A stretch of DNA of 64,000 bases from Ochromonas danica (Eukaryota > Sar > Chrysophyceae > Chromulinales > Chromulinaceae). The position numbers were made by a program, and so were the translations under genes. The notes under the pieces are model-generated. The model did not search any database, was not told the origin of the DNA, and saw only the letters and a list, made by a program, of their open reading frames with translations. Each line of letters opens with the position of its first letter. Within the stretch, counting starts at the first letter, position 1. The stretch spans positions 124,001 to 188,000 of the forward strand of contig VKHL01000022.1 of NCBI GenBank assembly GCA_015146655.1. The letters run 5' to 3'. Shown here piece after piece: positions 19,881-31,811 of the stretch.

Positions 19881-19940
19881 AACTCAGAAAAATGGACTTT
19901 TTGGTTCGGTCGGGGAGGAAAAAGTCCATTTTTCTGAGTT
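19881..19940. repeat. Perfect 22-bp inverted repeat with 16-nt loop
   Basis: The arm at 19881-19902 (begins AACTCAGAAAAATGG) is matched exactly by the reverse complement at 19919-19940, with a G-rich loop between. As DNA or RNA this would form a strong hairpin. It lies 85 bp upstream of the LRR-like start codon, within its probable promoter. Confidence 0.85.
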
Positions 19941-20062
19941 ATAAAGCGTGTGGGCCTGGCGATTTTTACTGCTGTAATTCGGGCACAAGCGTTTTTGGGT
20001 GCCGATAAAACGCGTTTAACAAATCGTTTTCCATCATAAGTGTAACTTCATTGATGAATGTC

Positions 20063-20195
20063 ATCCCAAATCTGTCTATTCATTAGATAGACGAACATAA
20101 AGTGATCTATCGCGAGGAGCTTCAGCATAGGCATTGCCTATATCGATATAGATTATTTTATGTTCGTCTATCTAATGAATTGATAGATTTGGGAT
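20063..20195. mobile_element. Foldback / MITE-like element with ~50-bp imperfect inverted arms
   Basis: The left arm begins ATCCCAAATCT at 20063 and the right arm ends with its complement AGATTTGGGAT at 20195. A perfect internal block of about 24 bp (ATTCATTAGATAGACGAACA and flanking bases) is shared in inverted form, and similarity continues towards the centre. Total 133 bp with no coding capacity. This is the size and shape of a small non-autonomous DNA transposon or foldback element. I could not define target-site duplications. Confidence 0.6.
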
Positions 20196-20704
20196 ATACA
20201 CCAGTAGATTAATGAAGAAGAAATTGATGATGATAAATCAAGAGTTTATTTTAAAGGACAAAGAAGGCATACTACTATCACTTCAAAGATTGAAGAGCAA
20301 CCTAGTGTATACTTATGGTCGCAACAGATGGACTAGTTTCGCTACTCCTTATGTACATACAAAGAAGTCAACCAGTTGTCAGCATCCCCAACTCCATTCG
20401 GAATTAATCAATGCCATCTATTGCACATAACTGGGCATTGAAAAGCAATTCTCGCTGTCAGTGAGGAAGATGAATGTTATTTCATTCTCCTCCTCAAAAG
20501 CCAGATTAGAAGAATTTCTGTATCATCATGGATGATAAGTAAGGAGGATATTATGCCTATTATTATCGTTATTATGCAATACCTATCACAGACACAGTGT
20601 CTAGACACACTCAGATCCACTGTATCTTATCCATTGTTATCTTAGACACAGTGTTATCTTATCCGTTGCGCTTTGGTCCAGTGATGAGATTCTTTATTGA
20701 AACT

Positions 20705-22095
20705 TTAGATTCGCTTTCGAAGAAATGAGTTGATAAAACCTTTCTTCAGAGTAGAAGGCCATTTCACCTTCTCATCCAGTAGCAATCCATCCAACATCTC
20801 TTCCGAAACACTCTCTGCCATTTCCAGGCGAACTATGCTTAGGCTAGAATGCTTCGATACTGCCACCAGACCTTCCAATCCAAAACCTCGTACTGTACGG
20901 TTAATTTCTCAATCAACTCACAGCTCTTGATCAACTCAGTCAACATTGTATCAGAAATGGAGAGCAAATAGGGAATTTCGATGTTGCATGCAACTTTGTC
21001 AGACTCTTCGCATGCTCTGTGGTGGCTGCCAAAGTACTGATGGCCATTTGAAATCAGCTGCAAACTGTTCAAATGGGGGAGATCTCGCAGTAGAGAGATC
21101 AAGCAGGCCTCAGATGCGGAAGCTGTCAAGTGAATCTGATAGGGTTCTAATAGAGGCTTCAGAATCTCCACTGGGATATAGTAGTCACTGTTATGTCTTA
21201 ACGTCACTTGCTTGTACTGTCTTCTTCTCAATACATGAGACAAGCACACAGCCCAGTCATCAGTGGAACCTTGCACCACTATAGTCACAGAGTTGTTCTC
21301 AGTCTGGATAGCTTCACTAATAAATACATCCTGGAGATGTGGACATTGTTCAAAGAGATGGCGCACATTCTCTGCGCTACATATACTAGTACTGGACATT
21401 TCCAAGCTAGTCAACTTTGGACAGGATGTGGACAATGTCACCACTAAATCATCTATATCTATGCCCGGAGATGCCATAACACTGGATCCAACCTTAAACA
21501 TCTCCAACAATTCTCCTACAAACGAGAGATAAGACATGAAGGAAGCCATCGTATGTATATACTCATAATCTGAATAGACATTCAACCCTCTCAAATGAAT
21601 CCTATTCTCGATGAGAGTAGATAAGATAAAATCTAATCCTATTTCATCTTTGATTATAATATAGAGATCTCGTAAGCTGGAGGCATGCTTTCGGAGGAGG
21701 TTTGCTACCATTACATGACGTTCTTGATATCTTTCGACGTCCTGTAGAGACCAGAGAATTCTCTCTCAACTTCTCTACCAATACTTCCATCACTACATCA
21801 CTACTGTCTGTATTCATCCTTACTATCACTCCTTGTAGATTATGACAATGACTCAATAAGACTGACAGATTGCTCTTCCTTAGAGAAGTCAGATTTTGTG
21901 CTTGTTTCGATCTCAATAGCGATTCACCAGCCACATAGAGAATATTCTCATTTTATTATTAGAAACAACCACATCACCTCTTGATATCCTAAGGTCATTC
22001 ACAGGCTACATCCAAACTTGACAGTTCCTCCCATCTCAACCACTCTCTATAAAACACTGTGAAGAATATATTTAGGCAGCTGCCATAAATCTATA
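20705..22095 (-). pseudogene. Decayed LRR-like paralogue (family member 2)
   Basis: Reading the minus strand from about 22095, the head is recognisable (LWQLPKYILHSVFYREWL, then SSLDVAC) and corresponds to the head of the gene at 18075-19796. A stop follows almost at once. The middle matches in a different frame (21934-21644), the main LRR portion in another (21711-20839), and the C-terminal block (KWPSTLKKGF, ending near 20705) in yet another. Thus at least three frame changes and an early stop separate recognisable blocks, and no single protein can be read. It is a former tandem duplicate of its neighbour. Expression as a shorter protein of ~290 residues from the 20839-21711 frame cannot be excluded. 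Confidence 0.65.
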
Positions 22096-22215
22096 ACACT
22101 CATCATTACTTCTTCTCATCAACTCTGAACTACGAGGTTGACTTATTACTGTCAATAATAGACTTTATTGATATAGAATATAGACTTTCCTTTGCAGTCA
22201 CGCAGTATCGTTCTT

Positions 22216-24180
22216 ATGATTTGCTATCACTTACAGTTGATAGTGATCAGCCTCATCCTGTCATGGGTTTCTTCGAGAGAGATCTCTTCTCATGATAGTC
22301 TTCCAATAGGAGAGAGTACCTTGTGGATGGAAGTTGAATGGGTTCTACAAAGTACTGTTCTTCGCTTTGATGGATTCTTCACGGAATTTCTGGGATATGC
22401 TCCAGCACTGAAGGAAATGATACCACTTCTCAGACTGACGAAGTCATTTTTTAAAGAGTCCTTAGATGAATCTCCACTGAGCTCCTCATTGCTGGATCAA
22501 CTCTTTCCTAATGAATGGCCACTTGTTTCTTCTTTGCTCTCTTCAGAATTACCAGACACTGTTGTGGCTATGAGTCAACCTCCTACCCCTATGTTTCCTA
22601 TACCATCTACGAGGTCTGATGCTAATGACCAATGTGAACACCTCTCAGCTACTGCTATACCCACTGCTTCAGGTAACACTAGTCATAGGACTACTGGGAC
22701 TGTTGTTGCTCGACAATTTCTAACAAATGCATCAAGCAGTATGCAGTGCTGCCAATTTTGTCAACGATTCTTCCCTTGTATGACATGGTCATTCGACGAG
22801 AATGAAAGTGAGTGTGCACTATCCACTACAACCACCACTGCAAGCACGACTACCAATACTAATACCAATAGCAGTAGTAGTAGTGGAACATCAGGCCACT
22901 TCCCCTCTCCTCGAGCCGTGATCTTCCATGGAACGACCTGTAATTACCTGAACGAGACAGTGCTAGGCCAGCGACGAGATATCAACACCATCCTGATTGC
23001 TCGACTTATGCTTGAGAGAAGTGCCTTTACAGGAGGTCTTTCCATGGGAGACTATTCGGTTATTAGATGTGCAGCATTTGTTGATGAAGTTTGGGTCCCC
23101 ACAGAATGGCATCGAGCGGTTTTTCGGCGACTTTTAGCTGTTCAAGGTGTTGCTCATCCAACTATCATCGTAGTACCAGAAGTCATTGAAACTAGTTTGT
23201 TTCATCCCTTAGATCGGCCATTTGAAGATGAAAAACGATGTCGTTTTGCTTCTCCTGATGAATCTTTGATGCCTATATCGAACTCTAACTCTGCCAAGGT
23301 AAAATGTGAGGATAGCAAACGCTTTGTCTTTCTCAGTATCTTCAAGTGGGAGTATCGGAAGGGATGGGATATCCTCTTACAAGCATATTGGCAATCTTTT
23401 ACGCCAAGTGATGATGTCTTGTTGGTCATTCATTCCTATCTCCCATCAACTACTTCTGCCTCTAGCACTGGCTCAGCAGTCTCTAATATTAGTCAGATCA
23501 TTGAAGACTATGCCCGTGAAGTCTTGAACCGTTCTTTATCTGATTTGGCACCAGTCTATTGGGTGAGTCATCGTGACCAAGTGGTGGCGCTAAGAGAGCA
23601 TAACTATTCTCCTCTCCCTGACTCCACTGAAAGCAAAGGCGGAGGATTGACTCGTGAGGAAATGCGCCAACTTTTCGCCGCAGCTGATGCATTCGCTCTA
23701 CCCACTCGCGGTGAAGGGTGGGGATTGCCCATTGCTGAAGCCATGAGCATGGCCTTACCAGTTATTGCAACCAATTACTCAGGTCCCACGGCTTTCATAG
23801 ACGATGACAATGCCTATCCATTATCTGTGGAGAAGGGCAGGCTGGATGAGTTTGCCTATGCCATCCCTCGTTTAGATCATCTGATCACTCTACTTCGACA
23901 AGTGATAAGAGATAGTACCATCGTCTTATGTGAGTCACCTTCATTGATCTCCAGGACTGTGTTGGAGACTGCAATGCTTACAACAGAAGGAGAAGAGCAA
24001 CTTCGACCTTTACAAGATCAGTTATGCAGTAAGTATGGAGACACAGAGAGGTTAACAGTTGCTAAAGCAAAAGGAATTCTAGCGAGGGTGAAGATGCAGT
24101 CCTTGACTGCTAAAGAAGTTGTGAGAATTATGCAAGAGAGACTCAAGATTCAAGCTGAACGTAGAGGATGGAAGTTTTAG
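22216..24180 (+). CDS. GT4-family (GT-B fold) glycosyltransferase, secretory pathway
   Basis: A single exon of about 654 residues from ATG 22216 (the longer frame starts with TTG next to an AG that could be an acceptor). The N-terminus (MICYHLQLIVISLILSWVSS) is a signal peptide or signal anchor, so the enzyme probably acts in the ER or Golgi lumen. The N-terminal half contains a Ser/Thr-rich insert around 22800-22900. The C-terminal half shows GT4 landmarks: VWVPTEWHRAVF, FVFLSIFKWEYRKGWD, and the EX7E motif in GEGWGLPIAEAM (Glu at about residues 501 and 509), which contacts the nucleotide sugar. It transfers sugar from an activated donor to a glycan or lipid acceptor with retention of configuration; donor and acceptor are not predictable. 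The very last residues are basic. Confidence 0.85.
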   Translation: MICYHLQLIVISLILSWVSSREISSHDSLPIGESTLWMEVEWVLQSTVLRFDGFFTEFLGYAPALKEMIPLLRLTKSFFKESLDESPLSSSLLDQLFPNEWPLVSSLLSSELPDTVVAMSQPPTPMFPIPSTRSDANDQCEHLSATAIPTASGNTSHRTTGTVVARQFLTNASSSMQCCQFCQRFFPCMTWSFDENESECALSTTTTTASTTTNTNTNSSSSSGTSGHFPSPRAVIFHGTTCNYLNETVLGQRRDINTILIARLMLERSAFTGGLSMGDYSVIRCAAFVDEVWVPTEWHRAVFRRLLAVQGVAHPTIIVVPEVIETSLFHPLDRPFEDEKRCRFASPDESLMPISNSNSAKVKCEDSKRFVFLSIFKWEYRKGWDILLQAYWQSFTPSDDVLLVIHSYLPSTTSASSTGSAVSNISQIIEDYAREVLNRSLSDLAPVYWVSHRDQVVALREHNYSPLPDSTESKGGGLTREEMRQLFAAADAFALPTRGEGWGLPIAEAMSMALPVIATNYSGPTAFIDDDNAYPLSVEKGRLDEFAYAIPRLDHLITLLRQVIRDSTIVLCESPSLISRTVLETAMLTTEGEEQLRPLQDQLCSKYGDTERLTVAKAKGILARVKMQSLTAKEVVRIMQERLKIQAERRGWKF

Positions 24181-24816
24181 TTGTTGGTATTGTCTTTATT
24201 GTCTTTATCACATAGATTGATCAAGGGAACTTGTTTAACATGCATGCTAGGCATTTGCATTATTAGACATGCAACAGTAACGTACACACAAGATTAGTAG
24301 CCTATGGTGTGTCTGTGTATTGTGTGAGTAGTTTATTAGTTTGATGTCTGTGAGTTAATATGGAGGAAGTTGTTGTAAAGCCAATTTGTATAAGCTTTCC
24401 CTCCTCCACCTAAGCTACAGGATAACAACATTCAAAGCACTACCTTAAAATCCGTGTATTGCATTCCATCCTGATTTTAGATTTACAGTCCCAAGTAAAC
24501 AGAAACAAGGTTTTTCGAAATAAACGCACTATTTGATGGACTTCTTGCTGTATGATGGCATGGCACAGTGACCGTTTCATCGCAGCAGCAGTGCAAACAG
24601 TCAGCAGTCCATCAAAACAATCAAAACAAAACAAATCAGATTGGATAGTAGTAGACTATAGACTATATTATACAGCGATTGTTATTGCTTTTCAGGGAGA
24701 GTCTCTGAATGATAGCTATTGATTAATAATTCTATTATTATTTATTATAGTAACATTTCCCCCCCAATTCTTCCACAACAACAACCTCAACGACTACTAT
24801 TAAGTTATACTATACA
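24181..24816. other. Intergenic region upstream of CFAP57
   Basis: About 635 bp between the glycosyltransferase stop and the CFAP57 start. No coding sequence is supported. The final ~150 bp are A/T-rich with a C-run (24759-24764) and probably hold the CFAP57 promoter and leader. The minus-strand frame at 24440-24634 has no protein character. Confidence 0.4.
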
Positions 24817-27013
24817 ATGTCAAGTAGTAGTAGTAGCAGTGTGAATAATATGAACAAGACCAAGTCTCTTAAGTTACGAGGTGTTCAACCTCGTCTAGCA
24901 TGGGGTGGAAGACCTTTTCTTGGTGCACATTCAAATCTTCTCACAGTTAGTGATAATGAATATATTTTAGCAACAGGAACAAGTTTTGCTTTCTTAGAAA
25001 ATGCTTCAATACATAATCGTCGTAGTTACTTTGTTGAACCACCTACAGCAGAGGTTGTTGAAGTACGTCTAGCATGTGTAAGTAATGATGGGAAGTATGT
25101 AGCAGCAGTCACTAAGATGCGACCTGATAGCACAGCTACCACTACCTCTAACACTACCTCACAAGCTATGACAACGAACACTACTAACACCACTACCACT
25201 ACCTCTTCTCCAACTCCTCCAGCTACTGCTAATGGTAACAGTAGTGGTAACAGTAGTGGTGGTATGATACCCACAACAACAACAACAATTCAAAACTATT
25301 TCAATTCCTTAACCATTTTAGTCTATAATACTAACAATCATATGCAAGATAATATACGACCACATGAGATTCGATATACCTTACCTGATACTTCAACTTC
25401 AACTTCAACATCTCATTACCATCATGATCCATTAGAAGTCAATGGTATTACCTTCTCTCATGATGATGTCCTCTTAGCTGTCATTACTAACTATCCACCT
25501 TATGGAGTGCTAATCTTTGATCATTTCAAAGGAAGTCTCTATCAAACTATTGCTACAGAATCAATACCATTAGCAATCTCATTTAATCCAACTGATGCTT
25601 TCAAAATATGTGTTACAGGAGAATCGAATTTAATTCGTTTATGGAGATTTACAAGTAAAGCAGTTCATATGGCACCGATTTCAGGGTTAAAGAAAAGCTA
25701 CTTATCGTATAATTGTCATGGATGGATAGCACCTTATAATGAATCATTAATAGTAGCAGGAAGTGATAATGGATCATTATTGTTAATTCAAAATTGTGAA
25801 CAACGGATACCTATCATACCAGTCTTTACAGGATTAAACGACATACCACAAACTACTAACACTACCACTACAAATAAGACAACGGCTAGTACTACAGCAG
25901 CAGCAGCAGTAACGGCTACTACCACTACTACTACTACCACGACTATAGTGACGACCACACCACCATCAACGGCTAGTAGTAGTAATAGTAGTATTAAACA
26001 TTTATTAATACGAGGAGATATTGTCATAGTTGCATCATCAAGTTATCATATTGCCATGTATGAAGTAAGAAGAAGTATGTCCACAAAAGGTGGTAGTGGT
26101 GGTGGTGGTGGGGGTAGTGGTGTGGGACTAACGGCTACTTTAGTGTTATTAGCAAGATATCGATTAGATCGTGTGGAAGCTATTCATGGTCTAACCTTTG
26201 CATTAAAAGAAAGTAATACCTCATATACATTAATGGCATCGACAACAAATGCATTAGTCAGTTTGGATATTATTACTGATTTTGATTTAAGTGGTGGTCG
26301 ACTATTAAAAGGTAATAGTGGTAATCAAGCTATAAATACGACAAATACACCGAAGAATCAAAGTATGATTGACATGTCAACACGTCGTCCATTTGATGAC
26401 ACGACTGGACCAAATGCTGTTAGTAATGGTAGTGGTAGTGGTAGTAGTGCGATGGAATGGACGTCAGTAGCAATGGAAAAAATAGTGTTTCATTTCCATT
26501 CTAAAGCAATCACTTCTTTATCCATGGCAGCACAAGGAAGTACTTTCTTGACATTTTCTTATGATGAAGGAATTATTCGATTTTGGGATTATGCAAATCC
26601 AAATACTTTTACTTCCATTTGGATGACACAGAATTTCAAAGAACGTATGGAAGATATTCCATTTCATGTTGATCTTCATCCAAATGGTGTTCAATTAGCA
26701 TGTGCAAATGAAATGGAAGTAAAAGAATATGCTATATGGGATACACAAATTGAATTAATACGTCGTATTCCTGTACGTATTCCATTTAAAGGAAATAATG
26801 GTGTTCCTATTGTTATTTCACAACCTGTTTCATTAGTAAGATATTCTAATGGTGGACATTTATTAGCTGTTGTGACAGGAAAGATTATTCAAATCTTTCA
26901 TCTTTATCTACGTGAAGATCAATCAAATCATTCTTCACAATCTGGTAAGACTTTGATATCGTTAACTCGTGTAGTATCTTATCTCTAACTCATCATTCAC
27001 TTTGTGTATCCAT

Positions 27014-27096
<83 letters not shown>

Positions 27097-30000
27097 TGTG
27101 TGTCTGTGTGTGTGTGTGTGTCTGTGTGTCTGTGTGTGTGTGTGTCTGTGTGTGTCTGTGTGTCTGTGTGTCTGTGTCTGTGTGTGTGTCTGTGTGTGTA
27201 TGTGTGTATGTATGTGTGTGTCTGTGTCTGTGCGTGTCTGTGTGTGTGTGTGTGTATGTGTGTACTGTGTGTGTGTGCATTGTGTGTGTTTACTGTGTGC
27301 GTGTGTACTGTGTGTGTGTGTATGCGTGTGTTTTGTTGTTTCTAGGCAATCCTTATCGCATGATGACATTAACAGAGCATATAGCACCTGTGACAGATGT
27401 CATCTTTCTACGTGATGATGACATGCTCATCACATCTTCTAATGATGGTTGTGTCTATAGTTGGAGAATTAGTCCAGGAACACGTAATCGTGAGAAAGAA
27501 TTTGTTAAACGTGGATTTGCTGTTAGTCATCTTGCAATGGGTAGATATCAAGGAGCTAAGACTATTCTTGCTTCATTTGAATCTACTTTACTGTCTAATG
27601 ATAATGTTAATGCTTCAATGAATCCTGGGGTAGAAGCAGTACGTCGACGAAGACAATCTTCAGCTTTTGCTAGACGATCCATGCAAGCAGCAACGGCTAC
27701 TGCTACTGCTACTGCTACCTCCTCTACCTCTTCCTCTTCTTCTACAGTACATGCATTTGATCCGTTACGTGCTTCACGTGAAGGATTATTATTAAGACAT
27801 TCTATAGAAGGAGGAGGAGGAGGAGGTCAAGGTCATGATGAGATAGGTCTAGCCTTGGCAGCCTTCTCACAAGGTAGTGGCGAGGGGGTGCTGCTACCGG
27901 AAGGTAACACTCCCATGCTAGCAGGTAATAACACTACCAATGCTCCATTCCGCCCGATGGTCCATGCTTCATCTAGAGCAGGTGGTAGTAGTGGTATTGG
28001 TGGAACAGGAGCAGGAGGAGGAGGAGGTAATGGGGTAGTAGTAGTAGCAGGAGGAGGAGGGGTATCAAAGTACTACTTCCTAGCCATGTGGGAGAAGGAA
28101 ATCTCTAACAACCCCACTATCATCTACCTCCCCAATGCTGTACGATCCATGACATTTGGTCGTACAGCAGGACCCGATAGTGTAGAGATGTGTCTCATTG
28201 GACTAGCCGATGGCCAGGTCATCCTCTCTTTGCTACCCTTGCCTCTCATGGCCTTCAATGAAACGGCTACTATCACTACTACCCTACCACCGCCTGGTAC
28301 TACCACTACCACTAATACCATGTCATCATCCAATAAGAACATCTCCTTTTCAGCCAATGCGACAGTAGAGAGTAAACGATTGTCTGTCTCATCATCGGGT
28401 AGAATGAAGAAAGGAGGAGGAGGAGGAGGTGGTGGAGGAGGAGGAGGATTGAGTGCAGTGGTAGAGTTAGATGATGATAATACCACAGCTGATCCAAGCA
28501 CTGCTCGCTCTCGTGTTACCCTCAATAATGATGATACCTTCTCACTCCCTGGAGTAGCAACAGGAGGAGGAGGAGGAGGGCAGCAGAAGGGTAGTAACGG
28601 TAACAACAACACTACCTCTGCCTCTACCTCCTCTCCCTCCCCTGCTGTGGGTGGTAGTAGTGGTACTATAGGTGACCCTACAATGAACAACAATAGCAAC
28701 AACAACAACAACAACAACAACGGTGAAGAGGGTAACAACAACGGTAACAATGGTAACAGTGGTAACAATGCCTACCAGTTGGTGATGAGTCAGTGTCGGG
28801 TCATTCGACCAGCTGTAGGCTTCGTCAGTCAGATAGCCTTCACACCAGATGGCTATTGGATTGTCATCACGGGAGAGGACGGTAGTGTCTTCCTCTTCTC
28901 TACCATTCGCAAGTTTGGCGAGCATCTATGGGAGACTACCTCCACTACTTCTACCTCTTCCTACCATGACACCTCCTCGGCCACTACCACCACCTCTACC
29001 TCTTTTGCTAAGACACAGTTCTTACTAGTTGAACGTAGTAAAATGGAAGCAGTACGTTCAAAACTAATTGAAATGGAAAGTTTATTTGAACAATCACATA
29101 AAGATCATGAATTATATGTTAATAAACTATTAGAAGGAAGAGAAAAAATGTTATTTGATTTAGAACAAAAAATGCAACGTGAAATACAAAGTCGTGATGA
29201 AACAATATTACAAGGAAGACGTGATTATCTAACATTGAAAAAATCAACACAAGATGAAATACAAGAATTAAAGAAAAATAGTGATAATGCTTTATCATCT
29301 TTAGAAATGATGTATGAAAGAAGATTAGCTGAAGAATCAGTTTATGTACAAAAAATGAAACAAGCATATGATGAATATGTTGTACATATGAAAATGGATA
29401 TGAATCAAATACAACAACAAGTAAATCAAAAACTTAGTCTAATGGAAGATGATAAACAACATTTATTACAAGAATCAAATCGTCAAAAACAAGCTATATT
29501 AGAATATTATGATTATATGAAAACACGTAATCATGAAGTATTAGCATCATTAGAAGATCAACAAGTTGAAGAACGTAGTAAATTGAAATCTACATTAAGT
29601 CAAACTCATGCTATGTTAGCTGAAGCACAAGCTAAAAATATGTCTAATGAAGTACAAGCAAATCATACCATTTCAAAATTAAAAGTTGAAATTGAAAATA
29701 AAGAAATTGAAATGTTAAGAATACGAAGTGATTTAGAATGGGCAAATGATCGAATTGGTAAATTAGAAAATGCTTTACAACAAGCTACATTAGAATTAAA
29801 AATACGTATGGATGTGAATGAAAAATGGGAAATGAAATCAGGTGAAATGATTAAACGAATTGAAGAATTAGAAACAGTACGTAAAACATTAACATCTCAA
29901 TTACATTCTTTACGTGAAGAAATTTTACCAACAGAAGAACAATTACATCAAACATTAGAAAAATTACAAGAAATTGATCGTGAATATGAAATTTCTTTAC

Positions 30001-31811
30001 ATGCAATTACAGAAAAGGAGAAAATTTTATCCTATAAATCTGAAAATTTATCATTATTACAAAAACAAGTACGTGAATTAAGAAAGAAAAATACATTAAA
30101 AGATGCTGCATTAAAACGTGCTGCTTCATTATTAGAAGAATTTATCTATGCTATGCATGAAGAACGTTTTCTACCCAAGAATCGTATGATGGCTAATACT
30201 ACTACTACTACAACTACAGGAGGAGGTAGTGGTGGTCTAGGTAGTGCAGGAGGTCTAGGTAGCAGTGCAGCAGAAGGAATCATGGAAGGTAACACAGCTT
30301 TACCTTCAGCATCTAATGAACTTCCTTTAAGCTCTTCGATGGACTCCAAGTCTCGTGTTGGCTCAGTCATGATGACGAGGTCGTCTATGGCAGGCAACAA
30401 TTTGCTTTCCAATGCCATCGCTGCAGCTACCATGGCCGTATTGGGTAATGCTACTACTAGTGCTAACTCTCCTGTCATGACTGCAACGAATGAACGAAAC
30501 CTTTCTACTGCTGCTTCTGGGTCATCCCCTGCACCTCCAGCACTAGTTAAGACCATGACTATTGGTGCTAGAAGTAGTAGCACACAGATTGGTGCACCAC
30601 CACCAGGTAGTGGTAGTGGTACAGCAGGTCTAGTAAGTGGTAGTAATAATGAAAGTGGGAAAGAGAAGTCAAAGCTATTATCTCGACAAGCTCTCTTAGC
30701 ACAACCTCATAGTCATGATTTAATTGCAGCATTAAAATTAGAAGGTGGAGTTAATATGAAGTTACGACGATTAAATGATGTATTAAAACCTTATTTGAAA
30801 GATGGAGATGTTAATGTAAGTAGCTATAGTATATCCTCTATATTGCTTGCTTTCCTTCTGTCTGTTAGAAGTACTAACGATGATGATGTTGTTGTTAAAT
30901 AGGAGGAAATGTTAGATGAAGCAGAAGCAGTTCGACGTGAACAAGATCGACATATGTCATTATTACATCGTAATTTCTCTTCTTTACAATCTTCTTTAGA
31001 GACTGCACAACATGTCTTACATGACAAAGTTCATAACCATCTCTCTGATAATCAGACCTTATTAAGAGAAGTGAATCAATTACGATCTGAAGTCAAAAGT
31101 CTATCATTAGAGAATCAACGTCTAGCAGCACAAATTGATTTCTTTCGAACACGTAAACAAGATCAATTACAAGGTTTTACAAGTCAATTTATATCAACAG
31201 ATGATCCAATGAATCTTCTGTCGAATGATCATCATTATGAGCAACAACAGAATGAAAGGAAGAAGTCACGACCATCTAGTCGAACCTATTCACCTGGTCA
31301 AACACAAGGAGGAAAAGATCGTGGTGGTTCATCTGCAACAACTCCTATTACTTTCCCTGCTTTATCTGCACCAACGCCTACTGCCCCAGAGATTGATAAT
31401 AGCAATTTGTTGATGATGAAGAAGAAATCTACCTCTTCTGCTGTCTCGGAGGTCAATCAAGCTAGACGACTCATAGGGAGTCAAAGCCAATCTGTTTTGC
31501 CAAACACAAGCTTGTCGGCCAATAGCAATAACAACAACAAGAGCAAAGCAAGCAAGACTACTGTGATACCATCACGTAACAAGCCTATGAAGTCTGTTGA
31601 AGAGCTCTTGGGTAATTCTTTGGATAGCTTTCATCGCAGTTATGATGATTCTTTGAAGGACACCAAAAACAACAATAAACAAGCAGCTGGTGGTAAAGGA
31701 AGTAATAGTTCTACCACCACCTTATCGAAAGGTCCAATGACAGCTGAAGAGAAGATCGCCAAGATTGTGGAGCTCAACTTCGAAGAAATCCGATCAAACA
31801 ATAAGAAGTAA
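24817..31811 (+). CDS. CFAP57: CFAP57 (WDR65) ciliary protein: WD40 repeats plus long coiled coil
   Basis: Exons 24817-26944, 27346-30815 and 30903-31811 (introns 401 and 87 bp, frame kept) encode about 2168 residues, against ~1250 in animals. Seen: an N-terminal beta-propeller set (LAWGGRPFLGAHSNLL at the start, GIIRFWDYANPNTF, TDVIFLRDDDMLITSSNDG, PDGYWIVITGEDGSVFLFS), interrupted by Thr-, Gly-, Ser- and Asn-rich inserts, then a coiled coil at about residues 1269-1650, a Gly/Ser spacer and a second coil (about 1867-1952), followed by a Ser/Asn-rich tail. Motif order matches CFAP57, a motile-cilium axoneme protein involved in inner-arm dynein assembly. The size excess comes from simple-repeat inserts. 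The coiled-coil part uses almost only A/T-ending codons, unlike the preceding ~1 kb. Good evidence that the organism has motile cilia. Confidence 0.88.
27012..27334 (+). repeat. (TG)n / (TGTGTC)n microsatellite inside CFAP57 intron 1
   Basis: About 320 bp of TG repeats, interspersed with TC, TA and CG variants, fill most of the 401-bp first intron. The open frames of alternating Cys-Val (plus) or His-Thr (minus) across this stretch are repeat artefacts. Confidence 0.95.

Noticed and set aside
20212-20430. 72-codon plus frame next to the foldback element
   Set aside because: No protein character; part of decayed intergenic DNA.
27002-27415. Long open frames of alternating Cys-Val (plus) and His-Thr (minus)
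   Set aside because: Pure translation of the TG microsatellite inside a GT-AG intron that joins two parts of CFAP57 in frame.
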